A stretch of DNA of 64,000 bases from CBDEGR01 sp965237895 (GTDB lineage: Bacteria; Acidobacteriota; Terriglobia; UBA7540; JAPUME01). The position numbers and the translations under genes are program-made. The DNA lies in assembly GCA_965237895.1 (NCBI GenBank), contig CBDEGR010000001.1, positions 1-64,000 on the forward strand, in the 5' to 3' direction. The notes under the pieces are model-generated. The model was not told the DNA's origin. It was given only the letters and a program-made list of their open reading frames with translations, and searched no databases. The stretch's first letter is position 1; each line of letters begins with the position of its first letter. Below, piece after piece: positions 1 to 8,639 of the stretch.

Positions 1-156
1 CCGGTTGGCGTTGCGATGTTGTTGCAGTTGCGCTCTCTTCCGGCAGCCATCCCCGCAGTAGACCTGTCCCCGATAGCAGCTCCCGCAGATGTAAAACATC
101 ACCCCGCAACCCGACCCTCGACAAAACAACTGCCGCCACACCACTTCTTGAGCCAT
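1..156 (-). CDS. Small Cys-rich (zinc-finger-like) protein, runs off left edge
   Basis: The minus strand is open from an ATG at 156 to the window edge (52 codons visible). It has a GAGGGG ribosome site 4 nt upstream. The peptide carries paired cysteines (FC, SGCG, YICGSC, YCGDGC) followed by a basic RKRAQLQQHR stretch. This spacing resembles a family of short zinc-ribbon proteins often found beside transposons, which I recognise only by pattern. Function is unknown; DNA or RNA binding is a guess. The C-terminus lies outside the window. Confidence 0.5.
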   Translation of the reverse strand, partial: MAQEVVWRQLFCRGSGCGVMFYICGSCYRGQVYCGDGCRKRAQLQQHRNANR

Positions 157-245
157 CACACCCCTCGCGGGTGTGAAGAACGGCCATCTGTCGTGGCACT
201 CCGAGCTGGCTGTAGCCGTGCCCTTTGACCAGGGCCGCCATGAAC

Positions 246-277
246 AAAACCCCGACCGCTCCAGCGATCGGGGTTTT
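246..277. terminator. Hairpin terminator-like inverted repeat
   Basis: A perfect 10-bp inverted repeat (aaaaccccga / tcggggtttt) encloses a 12-nt loop. The stem itself ends in four T, followed on the plus strand by ccttttc, so it can act as a rho-independent terminator in either direction. It lies between the Cys-rich small gene and the HNH-nuclease relic. Confidence 0.6.
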
Positions 278-292
278 CCTTTTCTCCGTGCC

Positions 293-475
293 GATGAGCA
301 ATGGCGGGGCTTGGTTGTCGCACCGGAAGAACGATGTGCGCCCTACGACGCCTGCGAATACCGCTATCCGCAGTTCGTCGAACCGCGAATTGCAGCTAGC
401 CTTGGAGGCGTTGATTCACGAAACCTTCAGTGAGATCCATGAAACCGAGATCGAGCATTCAGGCGCGGGCTAGCG
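293..475 (+). pseudogene. Decayed copy of the exported HNH-nuclease gene
   Basis: The translated stretch WRGLVVAPEERCAPY, then YPQFVEPRIAASLGGV, matches almost word for word the N-terminal third of the exported HNH protein at 40934-41539. The reading frame then breaks. A second frame continues with TFSEIHETEIEH, the counterpart of TFGELTETDIEH that leads into the HNH core. No signal peptide and no C-terminal half remain. This is a frameshifted, truncated paralogue, showing that the operon at 41 kb once existed in at least two copies here. Confidence 0.7.
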
Positions 476-484
476 ATCCATCTG

Positions 485-755
485 TTGGGGCTATCTCAGC
501 TTGTGATGTGTGAACTGGACAATGCCATCCAAAGAGCTTTCGGGTTCCGCGAAAGTAACGGCGTTTTCGTTCATGAGGAGGAGGAGAGAGAAGGGAATTG
601 CCGGCAAGGGAATGCGGGGGTTATTCCGCAACAGCGGCTCGATCCGCGTGAAACGCCATGGGATTGTAGATCACCCGGCTGATCCGTTCGCCCCCTTGCT
701 GTGGTTTTTGTCTCGGAGGCGTGGGAGAATGGGCAGAACGGATTGGTAGAAAAGC
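485..755. other. Region with no recognisable gene
   Basis: Short open frames occur on both strands but none shows a family motif, a convincing start or a conserved composition. A 27-codon minus-strand frame beginning near 573 is the only candidate and is too short to support. Confidence 0.4.
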
Positions 756-875
756 ATGAGCGTTGAGCTAATCAGCGTCTTGGTTGCAGTCCTGGCAATA
801 GGGGCAACCTTGGCCGAGCTGATCCTGACCAGCATCCGTGGGCTGCGGCAGGACATACGGCAAGACATAGCGTGA
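756..875 (+). pseudogene. Small single-pass membrane protein, prematurely stopped
   Basis: ATG at 756 gives a 39-residue peptide: a hydrophobic helix (ISVLVAVLAIGATLAELIL) followed by an amphipathic LRQDIRQDIA tail. Directly after the TGA the same frame continues MDERIGG and then meets further stops. The usual form of this kind of short protein continues the coiled-coil tail past this point, so TGA is best read as CGA changed to a stop. Function is unknown; a short membrane-anchored coiled coil is all that can be said. Confidence 0.5.
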
Positions 876-920
876 ATGGATGAGAGGATCGGTGGGTAGT
901 AATAGTCTGAGGAAAACTCC

Positions 921-1148
921 GTGATCACTTCGCTTCGACTCATCGATTTTAAGAACTTCACTGACGAGACGCTCCGCCTCGGCCCGTTCACAGTGATCAT
1001 CGGTGCCAACGCAAGCGGCAAGAGCAACATCCGCGATGCCTTCCGCTTCCTCCATGGGATCGGTCGCGGCTACACCTTGGCGGAGAACATCGGCGGCAAA
1101 TACGGGGTCATGGAACCGTTGGACCTAAGCGCACCTCTCATATTGTAG
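921..1148 (+). pseudogene. N-terminal fragment of RecF/OLD-like AAA ATPase
   Basis: A GTG start at 921 follows a GAGG ribosome site. The peptide begins ITSLRLIDFKNF, typical of the first strand of RecF/SMC-like ATPases, and carries a Walker A box GANASGKSN near residue 28. Homology-like sequence stops around residue 60, after which the frame runs into unrelated sequence and a stop. Full-length members are 350-600 residues, so the signature motif, Walker B and any TOPRIM domain are missing. Such ATPases are frequent in defence loci, in keeping with the methylase fragments next door. Confidence 0.7.
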
Positions 1149-1262
1149 CTTCCGCGAAGGTAGAGTAACGGAGTTTCTCCAGTGCTTTCGCGCGGCTCGA
1201 AAACATCTGCATAGCAACGGGTTGCCAAGTTCTTTGAAAATCAAAAGAGAGCTGATTGATCA

Positions 1263-1586
1263 CTATTTCATTGAATCGCGCATCTGCCTGTATAAACTGC
1301 TGACAATAAGCTGGTTGCAACAGCTAGGATCTCCCCTTGCTTCGGCAAGGGGAGCGGATTGAAACCATTGAAGATCGGGTCGAGGGCTTGCTCCAGGACG
1401 GATCTCCGCGCCGCAGATGTCGAGAACACTGCGGCAGATCGTCGCGCAATAGGGAAAATTGAACTCATGCGTGGCGCAGTGGATCGGATCGATATCGACC
1501 GCAGCCACTATATCGAAACCGGCGGACTTGAAACCCAGACTGAGGCCTCCGGCTCCGGCACACAAGTCGACTCCAATAGGTCGCAT
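1263..1586 (-). pseudogene. N-terminal fragment of DNA cytosine-5 methyltransferase
   Basis: The minus-strand start at 1586 reads into DLCAGAGGLSLGF, motif I (SAM binding) of C5-methyltransferases, followed by a motif II-like VAAVDIDP stretch. About 60 residues look genuine. After GAEIR the sequence departs from the family and passes through the solitary CRISPR-repeat-like hairpin at 1329-1365. The PCQ catalytic loop and everything beyond are absent, so the enzyme is inactive. It was probably part of a type II restriction-modification set. Confidence 0.75.
1329..1365 (+). repeat. Solitary CRISPR-repeat-like hairpin
   Basis: A perfect 10-bp stem (ctccccttgc / gcaaggggag) closes a TTCG tetraloop and is followed by cggattgaaac. 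A GC-rich palindrome ending in GGATTGAAAC is the typical layout of many class 1 CRISPR repeats, whose 3' end becomes the crRNA handle. I find no second copy in the window, so this would be a relic or a single-repeat unit. It sits at the point where the methyltransferase homology stops. Confidence 0.4.
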
Positions 1587-1709
1587 GGCACCCTTCCCTG
1601 AGCTTCTAACTTTGTTGCCTCTATTATCTTATCAGGCCAGCATGACCCCTGGCTGCCCCTGAGATATTGAGCAGACAGAAAATGCTTCACGTCGCTGACC
1701 TGCCCCCGG

Positions 1710-2615
1710 TTATTGGTCCACCTTCCATGTTAGTCCATACGCCGTTGCAGCCGGGTGGAGCGGAGCGGAACCCGGCGGTAACGGCAGGATCACTTCCGGG
1801 GCTGGCGGCCGGTAGCCCAACGCGCTGTGCGGGCGAACTCTGTTATACTCCCGCCGCCATCTCTCAATCAACACCTTCGCTTCCCGCAAGGTGTAAAAGA
1901 TCTCTCCATTCAGAAACTCGTCTCGAAACTTCCCGTTAAACGATTCCACATACCCGTTTTCCCAGGGGCTCGCAGGCTCGATGAACAGGGTTTTTACCCC
2001 TACCCGCTCCAGCCAGTCCCGTACCAACCGAGCGGTGAACTCGGACCCATTATCCGAGCGAAGGTAATCGGGAACTCCTCGCTCCACAAACAAGGCTGCT
2101 AGCCGTTCCAAAACACTCATCGAATCGGCTCGCCGTTCTACGTCGATCGCCAAACACTCTCGCGTGTATTCATCCACCACCGTCAAGATCTTCAGTGGAC
2201 GACCATCGTGGGTTCGATCTGCCACAAAATCGTACGCCCAGACATGATCCTGCCAGCACGGTCTTAACCGAAGGCACGACCCATCGTTCAACCACAGCCG
2301 GCCTCTGCGGGGCTGTTTCTTCGGCACTTTCAGTCCCTCCTGCCGCCAGATTCTCTCTACCCGCTTGTGGTTCACCCGCCACCCCTCCCGGCGCAACAGC
2401 GCCGTGATCCGCCGATAGCCATAACGGCCGTACTCGCCGGCTAACTGCAGCGTCCGAGTTACCAGGCTCGGTTCATCCTGTGGCGCCAAGGTTCGATGCC
2501 GTTGCGTGGATCGATTCTGTCCTACCACCCGACACGCCCGCCGCTCCGACACCCCCATGGCTTGGCAGACATGCTTCACTGCCTGCCGCCGTCGGGGCGG
2601 GCTCAGAAGTTTCCC
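1710..2615 (-). CDS. IS3 transposase OrfB (DDE integrase core)
   Basis: The frame is entered by a -1 shift from orfA at the GGGAAAC region near 2615 and runs about 300 codons to 1710. An HTH_21-like region (YGYRRITALLRREGW) is followed by the rve catalytic core. The acidic triad is visible as VWAYDFV, YLRSDNGSEF and SPWENGYVESF. It supplies strand transfer once fused to OrfA. No internal stop is seen, so the enzyme may still work. Confidence 0.85.
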   Translation of the reverse strand, partial: GKLLSPPRRRQAVKHVCQAMGVSERRACRVVGQNRSTQRHRTLAPQDEPSLVTRTLQLAGEYGRYGYRRITALLRREGWRVNHKRVERIWRQEGLKVPKKQPRRGRLWLNDGSCLRLRPCWQDHVWAYDFVADRTHDGRPLKILTVVDEYTRECLAIDVERRADSMSVLERLAALFVERGVPDYLRSDNGSEFTARLVRDWLERVGVKTLFIEPASPWENGYVESFNGKFRDEFLNGEIFYTLREAKVLIERWRREYNRVRPHSALGYRPPAPEVILPLPPGSAPLHPAATAYGLTWKVDQ

Positions 2616-2881
2616 GAGGATGTCTCCTTCAGAATCGCAAGGTCCAACGCCTGATCTGCTACCAACTTCTTCAGTCGGCCATTCTCCCGTTCCAGTTCCT
2701 TCAGACGCCTCACCTGATCCACTCGTAAGCTCCCGTACTCCTTCCGCCATCGGTAATAGGTCTGCTCCGTAATTCCCAACTTCCGACAGACCCCTCCCCT
2801 TGTCTGGCCCTTGGCCAGCTCCACTTCCGCCTCTCGTAGATGTCGGATGATCTGTTCGGCTGGATATCGCTTCTTCGGCAT
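2603..2881 (-). CDS. IS3 transposase OrfA (HTH, leucine zipper)
   Basis: This 92-residue protein begins MPKKRYPAEQIIRHL and carries a helix-turn-helix (GVCRKLGITEQTYYRWRKEYG) followed by a leucine-zipper heptad region. It binds the terminal repeats and regulates transposition. It ends in SGNF, overlapping the entry to orfB, the usual arrangement for frameshift control. An identical N-terminus occurs in the truncated copy near 42.6 kb. Confidence 0.85.
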   Translation of the reverse strand: MPKKRYPAEQIIRHLREAEVELAKGQTRGGVCRKLGITEQTYYRWRKEYGSLRVDQVRRLKELERENGRLKKLVADQALDLAILKETSSGNF

Positions 2882-2964
2882 TCCTCCCCCCTTCCATGTC
2901 CAGTCCGTACCCTAACCTCTAACTTATCAACTGGACCGATTGAAGGGGGGCAGGTCAAGACAGG

Positions 2965-3939
2965 GTGGGCCGTTACAATCGCGGAGACCTGACGGGAGCC
3001 GGGATCACACGTGAGGGAGAAACGGGCAAGCCGTGGCGCGGCATTGATGTAACGGCAAAGGGTAGGCATTGGGCGCACAAACATGACGAGCTAGAACGTC
3101 TCGACCGCGAGGGAAAGATTCATTGGCCGAAAAAGAAAGAAGGGATGCCACGCCTTAAGCAATATGAAAGTGAGTCCAAGGGAGTACCGTTGCAAGACGT
3201 TTGGACGGATATCAAGCCCATCCACAATCTCTCACCAGACAGGCTCGGCTATCCCACGCAGAAGCCCCGCGATCTACTGGGGCGCATAATCAACGCGAGC
3301 AGCAACCCAGGGGATGTGGTCTTTGACCCATTTTGCGGTTGTGGGACTACCATCTACGCAGCTGAACCGAGTAACCGAAACTGGATCGGCTGCGACATAG
3401 CAATCCTAGCTATCAAGCTGGTGCGGGACGTCCTGAAAGAGCGGCACAACCTCACAGAAGATCATGACTTCGAGATAAACGGCGTACCAGTAAGCACGGA
3501 GCAGGCCGTTGACCTGTTCAAGCGCGACCCGTTCCAGTTCCAGCATTGGGCGATAGAGCGAGCAGGGGGATTCCCAAGCCAGAAGAAGGTAGCCGACAAA
3601 GGCATTGACGGCCACATTTTCTTCGAGACCGCACGAGGGCAAGAGTCAATGGTCCTTTCGGTGAAGGGTGGGACCATCCGGCCAACTGATATCCGCGACC
3701 TTCGCGGTGTCCTGGAGCGTGAAGCGTCCGTCATGGCTGGCTTCATCTCTCTAAGGGAGCCGAGTACGTCCATGCAGCGGGAAGCTGCGACTGCTGGCTA
3801 CTACCGATACGCCGACCAGACCTACCCGAAAATCCAACTGCTCACCATCGCAGAGATTCTGGATCAGAAACGGGGATTCGAGACACCGACCAAGATCGGC
3901 TCCAAGATCGTGAAGGGGCAGGTTTCATTCAAGTGGTGA
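2965..3939 (+). pseudogene. C-terminal part of N4/N6 DNA methylase with restriction-like domain
   Basis: The frame starts artificially just inside the right end of the IS3 element, so the N-terminus with the expected DPPY-type catalytic motif is lost. What remains has YPTQKPRDLLGRII, DPFCGCGTT (SAM-binding motif I of a permuted methylase) and WIGCDIA. A C-terminal domain follows, about residues 190-300, with DKGIDGHIFF and a VKGG segment resembling an Mrr-like PD-(D/E)xK fold. The full protein would be a fused modification/restriction type. Without its N-terminus it is probably dead. Confidence 0.75.
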
Positions 3940-3940
3940 G

Positions 3941-4054
3941 ATGAAGAAAGAACTACCGTGCTATCTCTTTGTTGAAACGGGCGATGTAGTCCAAAAGCGT
4001 ACTATTGCCGCTAGCTGGTCGAAGCGTGGGCGGAATTACATCAAGATGAATTGA
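3941..4054 (+). CDS. Tiny protein coupled to methylase fragment
   Basis: An ATG one base after the methylase stop opens a 37-residue frame (MKKELPCYLFVETGDVV...). The tight coupling suggests translation with the upstream methylase. The short length and the repA relic immediately after it mean it could equally be the truncated start of a longer gene. No family is recognised. Confidence 0.35.
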   Translation: MKKELPCYLFVETGDVVQKRTIAASWSKRGRNYIKMN

Positions 4055-4076
4055 AGGAAGATTGGGGCATATTGTA

Positions 4077-4158
4077 CGACTCTCCTGGCGGCAGCTCTAC
4101 CGGCAGTTCGGGGTGGACGAGGCGAAGGCGAGCGATAATGTCACCGCCCAAAACTTCC
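4077..4158 (+). pseudogene. repA: Fragment of plasmid replication gene repA
   Basis: The peptide LSWRQLYRQFGVDEAKASDN aligns with LTWKHLYRQFGAHPAKASDN in the larger repA remnant at 13.4-14.2 kb. Only about 27 codons survive. This is one of four repA scraps in the window (others at 13407, about 17696 and 63611), each covering a different or overlapping part of the gene. Confidence 0.6.
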
Positions 4159-4509
4159 CCATGCCACAGAACACCCTCAAGACGGCCGGAACCCTCAGCG
4201 CGCGGGCGAGCAAGAGCCTTGACGCCATGCGCACGCACGTCACGCGCCGCGTTCCGACGCCGCGCACCAGGCACGAGCCGCCAAAGTCGTCGACGCCGCC
4301 ACGACTGTTCGCGCCCGCCAGGAAGCGCGGATCTCTGAACCTATGTCGAGACCCAGATGTTGTGGCCACGCAGGACACCGTCGGTCCCTACATCCTGACC
4401 GTGTGCTCGACGCCGTCAAGGCGCGTCGCGTTGCTCCGCCCCCGCTACGCGGGGCTGACGGCCCTGACCGCGTCTCCGCGCACGCGCCACGACACGGCTC
4501 TTGATCGAC
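4159..4509. other. No recognisable gene
   Basis: This GC-rich stretch is open in several frames but shows no motif or believable start. It separates the repA scrap from the duplicated transposase fragment. Confidence 0.35.
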
Positions 4510-4735
4510 GGTGCTCGACGACTACTCGCGCTACATCCTGGCCTGGACGCTGCGGCCGACGATGCAAGCGACCGATGTGATGGAGACGTTGGACCTCGCG
4601 CGGGCGTCGATCGGGCCCCGGTCGTCCATCGACCGCGAGCCGGCCTAGGCGTGGGCATGCTGTTGGCCTGCGAAGTCCAGCGCCGACTGTTTGGGGTCGT
4701 CGAGAGCTTCTTCGGGGCGCGCTGGGTCAAGGGCC
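4510..4735 (+). repeat. 226-bp duplicated transposase fragment, copy A
   Basis: Nearly identical over 226 bp to 12137-12362. The first part encodes the middle of an IS3-type OrfB core (LDDYSRYILAWTL, ATDVMETLDLA); the second part (a LLACEVQRRLFGVVESF frame) is not transposase and is fused at the same base in both copies. A stop (cggcctag) is present in this copy only. The junction therefore predates the duplication. Confidence 0.8.
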
Positions 4736-4765
4736 GGCGTGGGCGCGGCGCCTACGGCATGGAGA

Positions 4766-6160
4766 CTAGAACTGGCGCACGAAGCGCAGCTCGACGCCGG
4801 TGCGCTTGTAGTCGTAGAGCTGCGCGTTGGTGGTCCGCACCTCGTTGACCAGCACGAGTTGCGGGCTGAAGCCTCGTATCGTGAAAGCGCGGTTGTAGAC
4901 CGAGGCGCGCAGGCTGCGGGTGCGGTCCGCGCGCGAGACGCCGGCCGGCGTGTGCGGGAACCAGTTGCCCTGGTAGGCCACCCAGCGCAGCTGGCCGCTG
5001 GCGCCCACGGTGAAGCCCCACGGCAGGGCGACCGTGACCCCGGTGTGCACCCAGCGGCGGGCATGGCGCCATCTCTCCGTTTCAGGACTCTCCCGTCCGT
5101 ATCCTACCGCCGCATCGGCCCGCACGGTCGGGGTTATCATCCGGGCCCCGCCCAGCGCGAAATCCATGACCGGCCCGTCCAGGAACTTCAGTGTCCGGTA
5201 CCGGCGGTCGTGCCAGGACGCCCGGGCGTTCGCCGTCACCAGCGGGGTGAACCTGTGTCTGGCTTCGGCGCGTACGCCGAGATCATGATGATCCAATCCT
5301 CTGCCGCTCCAGCGGCGCCGGGCATTGGCCAGCAGGCTCACCTCGGTGTTCTCGCCCGCCAGCCAGCGCGGCCCGGCATGGCCCGACACGAACATCTGAT
5401 CGAACTCTCCCCCCGCATAGTCTCGCCGCGAGAAGCCGCCACCCATGCGCAGCCGCAGCCGGTCAACCAGCCGATGCTGATATTCCCCGCCCGTCCACAC
5501 CGATACGCCCACGCCCGATGTCGTCAGATCGTCCACGTCGCGTCGGAACGGCAGGCCCTGGATATAGATGATCTCCTCGTCCGAGGTGAAGCCGATGTTG
5601 GTGTCCGGCGCCAGCGAAGCGCCGAGATACATGTTCCAGCGCCGGCGCGCCCGGCGCGCCCAGATCTCCGACAAGAAGCGCTCGACATTGGCGGCGACCG
5701 CCGCCGGCGGCTTGCTCGCCAGGACCTGCTCGAAAGAACGGCGCGCCAGGCTGTCCGCGCCCTTGAGGAAGAACGACCGCCCCAGCTCCAGGCGGACGCG
5801 AACCAGCCCGGGGCGCTCGACCAGCATGCTGTGGAAGGAGGCGATGGCCTCGTCCAGCAGCGCATCCCGCTTCGCCTTCGAAACATTCGGCTCTTGCGAT
5901 GCCCCGATCGCCGCCAGGCCGATGAGGAAAACCACGTCCGCCTGGAGCGTCCGGCCCCGGGCCAGCGGCCGCAGCACGGCCAGGGCCTCGTCGAACCGGT
6001 CCGTCCGCATCAACGTCCGGGCCTCGGCGATGCCTGTTTCGGCAGACTGGCTGGAGGTCCCCGGAGATGGCGGCGCTTGCCCGGCGCTCCACGCAGGGGT
6101 GGAGAGGAAAAGGACGGCGGCGGCCGCCAGGACGCGGAGGAGAGGGCTGATTGCCATCAT
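4766..6160 (-). CDS. Slam-type surface lipoprotein assembly modifier (outer-membrane translocon)
   Basis: This 464-residue protein has a signal peptide cleaved after PAWSA. An N-terminal helical TPR-like region (residues 40-170: RFDEALAVLRPLA, GRSFFLKGADSLARRSFEQVL) follows, and then a C-terminal beta-barrel of about 290 residues with alternating aromatic strands. It ends in VRQF, the terminal Phe expected for BAM insertion. This TPR-plus-barrel layout is that of Slam (DUF560) proteins, which move lipoproteins to the outer leaflet. Its likely client is encoded directly upstream on the same strand (6424-8622), separated by a terminator. Confidence 0.8.
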   Translation of the reverse strand: MMAISPLLRVLAAAAVLFLSTPAWSAGQAPPSPGTSSQSAETGIAEARTLMRTDRFDEALAVLRPLARGRTLQADVVFLIGLAAIGASQEPNVSKAKRDALLDEAIASFHSMLVERPGLVRVRLELGRSFFLKGADSLARRSFEQVLASKPPAAVAANVERFLSEIWARRARRRWNMYLGASLAPDTNIGFTSDEEIIYIQGLPFRRDVDDLTTSGVGVSVWTGGEYQHRLVDRLRLRMGGGFSRRDYAGGEFDQMFVSGHAGPRWLAGENTEVSLLANARRRWSGRGLDHHDLGVRAEARHRFTPLVTANARASWHDRRYRTLKFLDGPVMDFALGGARMITPTVRADAAVGYGRESPETERWRHARRWVHTGVTVALPWGFTVGASGQLRWVAYQGNWFPHTPAGVSRADRTRSLRASVYNRAFTIRGFSPQLVLVNEVRTTNAQLYDYKRTGVELRFVRQF

Positions 6161-6373
6161 CGAAGGTTCACCATGAACTCATCGGCGTACCGCGCTATGG
6201 GGTGTGTCACCTTTGACCTCGTGGCTGCGACATTCCTTCCGGAAACGGAAGTCGAGGAGACAATGCATTTTGAAGGGTACAAGGCCAGACCAGCGAGGGG
6301 TCGGGGGGTGCAGTTTTCTCAACACGACTCGGGAACGCCGGGAGCGGGGTGCAGGTCTTTCCTCACGCCGCAC

Positions 6374-6403
6374 AAAAAAGAGGGCGGCCATACGGCCGCC
6401 CTC
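6374..6403 (-). terminator. Rho-independent terminator after the lipoprotein gene
   Basis: A perfect 10-bp stem (gagggcggcc / ggccgccctc) with a 4-nt loop is followed on the minus strand by six T. It lies 20 nt after the stop of the lipoprotein gene, so the downstream Slam gene probably has its own promoter or depends on read-through. Confidence 0.85.
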
Positions 6404-6423
6404 CCAGTCTTCCCGTTTAGCTA

Positions 6424-7518
6424 CTACTTCCGGTGCGCGCCGAAAGCGCCCACATAGCTCTCGGTGACGGCGTCATCACCCGTACCCGTAGTGTTGGTAA
6501 CGCCGAAGGTGCCGGCGACGGAACCGGGGTGGTCGGTCATCTTCTCGCCGTTGCCGAAGAAACCGCCGCTCCAGGTGCCGTTAAAGGTGTGGGTCATCAG
6601 ACCCGGCCCCAATTGCTGGCCCATTACGGCACGACCGTCGAAGGTGTTTTCGCTAGTGGTAAGATCGGTCTTTACCAGATGGATACTATCCTCCATGGGG
6701 TCGCCGCCATCCACGGAGATGTTATCGATCGTTCCCTCGATGGTTCCAGCAGTATCAGCGTCGTCGAAGTCGGCGGTCAGATTGGCGTCGCCATCGAAAG
6801 ACGACACCCCGCTACCCGTCTTATGATGGGCCCCGACTGCGGGACCGCTATACGTCGCTTTACCTTCGAGAGCTTCCACGTTGTTCGCGGTGAACTCCTG
6901 TCCACCCGTTGCGATGGCCCCGAAGGTATCGGCGCCCGCATCGTTGTCAGCTTCATCCAACCAGACACCGAAGAGGAGGTAGTCTGCCTTCGCAGCAGCT
7001 TCCACAGCCGTAACGCCTTCCCTGCTTCCGGAAAACGTGTAGCCGGTCGCGGTCGTGATCGTGACATCGTCCCCGCTGCCCGTATAAACCAGTGAGCAGG
7101 GGCTATCAGCACACGTGAACGTTCCCTCAATCGCGGGAGTATTGTCCTGATCATCATGGTCGAAGCTACCCGGGAAGCTTGTCTCAAAATCACTGGACTC
7201 ACCCACAGACGCAATGCTCCCACGGTTACCTGCGGCGTTCACGACGGTCACCGCCGTTACCGCCACAACCTCTGGCGTCTCCTGCTCCTTGTCGGTGAAG
7301 ACCAGCACACGCGCGCTTCCACTCGAAATGTCGAACATGTGCGGGAAATCGCCACCCACGTCGGTCTGCTTGGCATTGGGTTTGACGGCGGGGTCGGCGT
7401 CGTCATCGCCCACTGTGTCGGAGGTGAACCCATCAGTGCCATCAGTAACCATGGAATCGAACGTAATCTTCAGCAGGCCGGGCCTCTGTCTCGTCAACGT
7501 CGGCTGTGTCAGGGTCAT
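6424..7518 (-). pseudogene. Slam-dependent surface lipoprotein, TbpB-like barrel half (frame-disrupted gene)
   Basis: This is the C-terminal half of a surface lipoprotein. It is rich in Gly, Asp and Thr strands and ends in a segment (ESYVGAFGAHRK) like the closing strand of TbpB-type beta-barrel domains. The ATG at 7518 is probably not a real start: the upstream frame 7528-8622 is in the same phase, separated by a TAG. Between about 7490 and 7580 the -1 frame reads much more like protein (a TADDPDTADVDE segment). Two compensating indels, or base-calling errors, therefore split one gene of about 730 codons. Confidence 0.7.
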
Positions 7519-7527
7519 CTGCCGTGT

Positions 7528-8622
7528 CTACAGCCCACGCAGCAGTAGCGGTGGCTCCGCCGGCTTGATCGCCATCTGCCGCATTGCCGCTGCAGCGATA
7601 GCCGTCCCTACACTTGCCACCTCTGTCCTCGCCGCGTCGTCGTCTTTGACGTCGTACGCATTCGCCGACATGAACAATCCGAGGACGTGCGTGCCGGCGG
7701 CCGTCTCCGCGGCTGCTGCCGCATCCATGGCGGTCATATAGTTCATGCCCGCGCCCGTAGCCTGCTCTTCCGCGGTGGCCTTCGCGGCTTCCGCGGCCTC
7801 CTGATACATCTGGGCGCCTGCGAGGGTGGTCGCATCCATCGCACTCATGGATGCGGCATTCGCGGCGGCCACAGCCGTCCACGCGTCAGCCCGCGCCATT
7901 TCGGCCGCGGTCGCAGCCATTTCGGCCGCCGTTGCCTGCGTGTCCGCCTCGTCGAAATCCGTCCGCGCGCGCATGGCACGGTCCGCTGCGCCCCGTGCTT
8001 CGACCGCCTTCGCTCTGGCGTCCTTCGACTTTTGGTCCGCCGAGTTGAAGTGGTCTAGTGCTGCAGCCGCCGCCGCTTTCGCCATCTCCTGCGCAGCGGC
8101 GAGGTCTCTCACTTCGAGCGCCTGACCAACCGCAGCCGCCGCCAATTCCGACTCACTCTGCAATTCCTGAGCTATCTCAAGTTGGTCGTCCGCATTCCCC
8201 TGCTCAGTCTCGGCGGTCATCTGCTCGCCCTCCGCATCGGCGGACATCGTGTCCGCCTCCGCTCGCTCAGAGGCCTCTTCGGCAGCAGTTGCGGCCGTAT
8301 CGGCCGCATCGGCGGCTTCCTGAGCCGCTATCGCCTGATCGGACCCATCGCCCGTGAGGTCAGCGACCGTGTCCGCCGCCTCCTGGGCGGCGCCAGCCGC
8401 CGTCCGAGCGTCCATGGCGGCCGTCATGGCCGCCTCTTTCGCGTCGGACAGTTTCCCCGCTTCGATAGAGGGATCAGGCGCAGGAGCGACAGCCGCCGGT
8501 GGTGCCGGTGTGACGACCGGCGCTACGGTTTCTTCGCTGCCGCACGCGGCAAGGCCGAGCGCCAGCACGGCCGCGCAGCAGATCTTCATCTTCATCATCA
8601 TCAGGTTCTTGTGTTTAAACAT
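7528..8622 (-). pseudogene. Slam-dependent surface lipoprotein, N-terminal half with Ala-rich coiled coil
   Basis: An AGGAGA site precedes the ATG at 8622. A lipoprotein signal ends in the lipobox LAAC, so Cys27 is lipidated. A Pro/Val linker follows, then roughly 270 residues of Ala-rich heptad-like helix (repeats of AAxAAxxA with Asp/Glu). That should be a long stalk holding the barrel domain off the membrane. The frame ends at a TAG that probably reflects the local frame disruption described for 6424-7518. Confidence 0.7.
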
Positions 8623-8639
8623 GGTTCACCGGCTCTCCT

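Larger units (their letters stand above)
1696..2957 (-). mobile_element. IS3-family element (IS3b type), complete
   Basis: The 1262-bp element is bounded by TGACCTGCCCCCGG (left) and its imperfect complement ending GGGGGGCAGGTCA (right), with the TG..CA termini of the IS3 family. It carries overlapping orfA and orfB on the minus strand. The 3-4 bp flanks (cgc left, aga right) are not duplicated, and the two sides carry different methyltransferase fragments. That suggests deletion or recombination after insertion. A truncated sister copy lies at 42556-42837, and the 3' half of this type is present in the mosaic at 56768-58027. Confidence 0.85.

Noticed and set aside
1329..1365. Hairpin as a transcription terminator
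   Set aside because: Perfect stem but no T-run on either side; the GGATTGAAAC tail fits a CRISPR repeat better.
1696..2957. Target-site duplication for the first IS3 copy
   Set aside because: Flanking 3-4 bp differ on the two sides.
4691..6457. Plus-strand open frame of 588 codons
   Set aside because: It mirrors the Slam gene on the other strand; composition is Arg/Pro/Gly-rich without motifs, typical of an antisense shadow in GC-rich DNA.
7490..7580. Programmed ribosomal frameshift in the lipoprotein gene
   Set aside because: No slippery heptamer with a following structure is evident, and two opposite shifts would be needed.
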